NCBI GenBank assembly: GCA_014281115.1
Contig: JACONQ010000005.1
Location: 124,001-188,000, forward strand
Length of the DNA: 64,000 nucleotides
Direction: 5' to 3'
From: Laburnicola sp. R22_1
Lineage: Eukaryota; Ascomycota; Dothideomycetes; Pleosporales; Didymosphaeriaceae
This document shows positions 62,785-64,000 of the stretch, one piece after another. A model generated the notes under the pieces. That model was not told where the DNA came from. It made no database searches and saw only the letters and a program-made list of their open reading frames with translations. The number at the start of each line of letters is the position of its first letter. Position 1 is the stretch's first letter. Both the position numbers and the translations under genes were made by a program.

Positions 62785-64000
62785 ATGTTATCCTTTCTCG
62801 TTCTCACGGCGCTGTTGCTCTTCGCCCGCTTCGCACATGCCGACACTTGTTCCGAAGTCGAAGCTCTCCACTACATCGACGTAACCCGCGCCCTCGACCT
62901 CGCCTACATCGAAGAACAAACGCAATACTGGTCTACGTCGTGCTCGGCTCTGCGCCCTTCATGCATCATCTTTCCCAAGTCGGCAGAAGAAGTCTCCACT
63001 GTAGTCAAGATCCTCGCAGCTACTAACGAAAAATTCGCCGTAAAGTCAGGTGGCCACAATCCGAACAATGGCTTTTCGAGCGTAGCTGGTGGGCCTTTGA
63101 TTGTCACGGAACATTTGGACCAGGCCATCGTGAACCAGGCCACTGGCGTTATTGATGTCGGGCCGGGTAATCGGCTGGACGGTATAGCGGCGAAGCTACA
63201 AGGAAGTGGATGGACATTTGTCGGTGGAAGAATTGGGAACACGGGTGTAGGCGGCCTGGTGCTTGGTGGAGGCTTGTCGTACATGTCGGCGCAGTATGGC
63301 TGGGCTGCAAGCCTTGTCCTCGAGTATGAGATCGTTTTCGCAAACGGGACTATTGGTCGTATCGACAAGGATAATCATCCAGACCTTTTCAAGGCTTTGA
63401 AAGGTGGGGGGAACAACTTCGGCATAGTGACGAACTATAGGTAAGCTCATGCTCACAACCGGTAATTGGAACATGGTCTGAAGATATACAGGCTACAGGG
63501 ACAGCGACAAGGGGACATTTGGGGAGGAAACTTGGTATACCTCCGGACGCCAGACAAAGACCAGAAACTGCTCAAAGCAGTGCGTGACTTCACAGAGTAC
63601 AACACCGACCCAAAGGCAGCCGTCATCGTGACTGCTGAGCGCACAAACCTCAACGTCGTCGACTCGTGGATCCTCTTCCTCTTCTACGATGGACCGTCTC
63701 CACCCGCAGGAATGTTCGCAAACTTTACGGATGTAAACCCGCTGTTGGACACCACGAGGACGCGCACGTACGCGGACTTGATGGCACTGAGCAACTGGGT
63801 TGTTCTCAAAGGCGAGGTAGTCGATATCGCCACAGAAACCGTACCGATTCCCTCTTCAGAGGACGTCGGAAAAGTCATGTTCGATTTGCATAACCACTGG
63901 CGTAACATAGTTGATACCACAATGCTCGAGCCCGGCATCGTCGCATCCATTGCCTGGCAGCCATTTCCCAAGGCGATCGCACGCGAAGCACGAAAGCGCA
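62785..64000 (+). CDS. Secreted FAD-linked oxidase (BBE-like), 3' end outside the window
   Basis: Partial: exon 62785-63440, intron 63441-63491 (51 nt, GTAAGC donor, TACAG acceptor), then an exon from 63492 past the window end; 388 codons are visible. A signal peptide (MLSFLVLTALLLFARFAHA) indicates secretion. The FAD-binding-4 domain is clear: RPSCIIFPKSAEEV, KSGGHNPNNG (His91 is the likely covalent FAD attachment site), VIDVGPGNRLDG and GGLVLGGGLSYMSAQYGWA, then GGGNNFGIVTNYRL. The start of the substrate domain follows, without the usual C-terminal BBE motif because it is cut off. The family oxidises sugars, alcohols or alkaloid-like amines, using oxygen. Substrate unknown. Confidence 0.92.

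Overview
The window is nuclear DNA of a filamentous ascomycete, most likely a dothideomycete of the Pleosporales type. This is inferred from short spliceosomal introns (mostly 47-150 nt) with GTRNGT donors, CTAAC-like branch sites and CAG/TAG acceptors, from the gene families present (Zn2Cys6-type regulator, DUF3425 bZIP, pectate lyase 3, homogentisate dioxygenase, Trl1-type tRNA ligase), and from transposons riddled with TAG stops in TA-rich sequence. That damage is the mark of repeat-induced point mutation (RIP). No species can be named from the sequence alone.

Left part, 1-8.0 kb: an AT-rich, RIP-degraded block. It holds the 3' end of a Ty3/Gypsy element with an LTR, inserted into an older Gypsy element, followed by a dead pogo/Fot-like DNA transposon. 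GC content jumps at about 8.0 kb, where an old-yellow-enzyme pseudogene is cut off. From 10.2 to 12.3 kb lies a fungal transcription-factor gene split by a 512-bp hAT-like MITE with a perfect 8-bp target duplication; outside the insertion the reading frame is intact. 

Centre, 13.8-54.3 kb: conserved housekeeping genes separated by transposon relics (18.8-21.3 kb) and a broken SDR gene (22 kb). In order: mak21/noc1 (ribosome biogenesis) divergent from trp4 (tryptophan synthesis) with a GCN4/CPC1-like TGACTC between them; tex1 (THO complex); a secreted Ser/Thr-rich protein; a small unrecognised conserved-looking protein; pectate lyase 3; npr3 (GATOR1/SEACIT, amino-acid signalling to TORC1); trl1 (tRNA splicing and HAC1 mRNA ligation); hmgA (tyrosine and phenylalanine breakdown); sft2 (Golgi transport); a bHLH regulator; and cox19 (cytochrome oxidase copper assembly). 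Exon-intron structures of hmgA (10 exons), sft2 (6 exons) and cox19 (4 exons) were built by hand and sum to whole codons.

Right part, 55-64 kb: a nearly complete pogo/Fot-like transposon, then a short accessory run with a DUF3425 bZIP-like regulator, an SDR, a frameshifted alpha/beta hydrolase and a secreted FAD-linked (BBE-type) oxidase that runs off the window. These could form a small catabolic or secondary-metabolite cluster, but that is inference. No rRNA, tRNA, CRISPR array or plasmid-like feature was found. The most notable points are the MITE-split regulator, the shared two-iteron architecture of four pogo-type inverted repeats, and a possible intron-retention presequence on the tRNA ligase.
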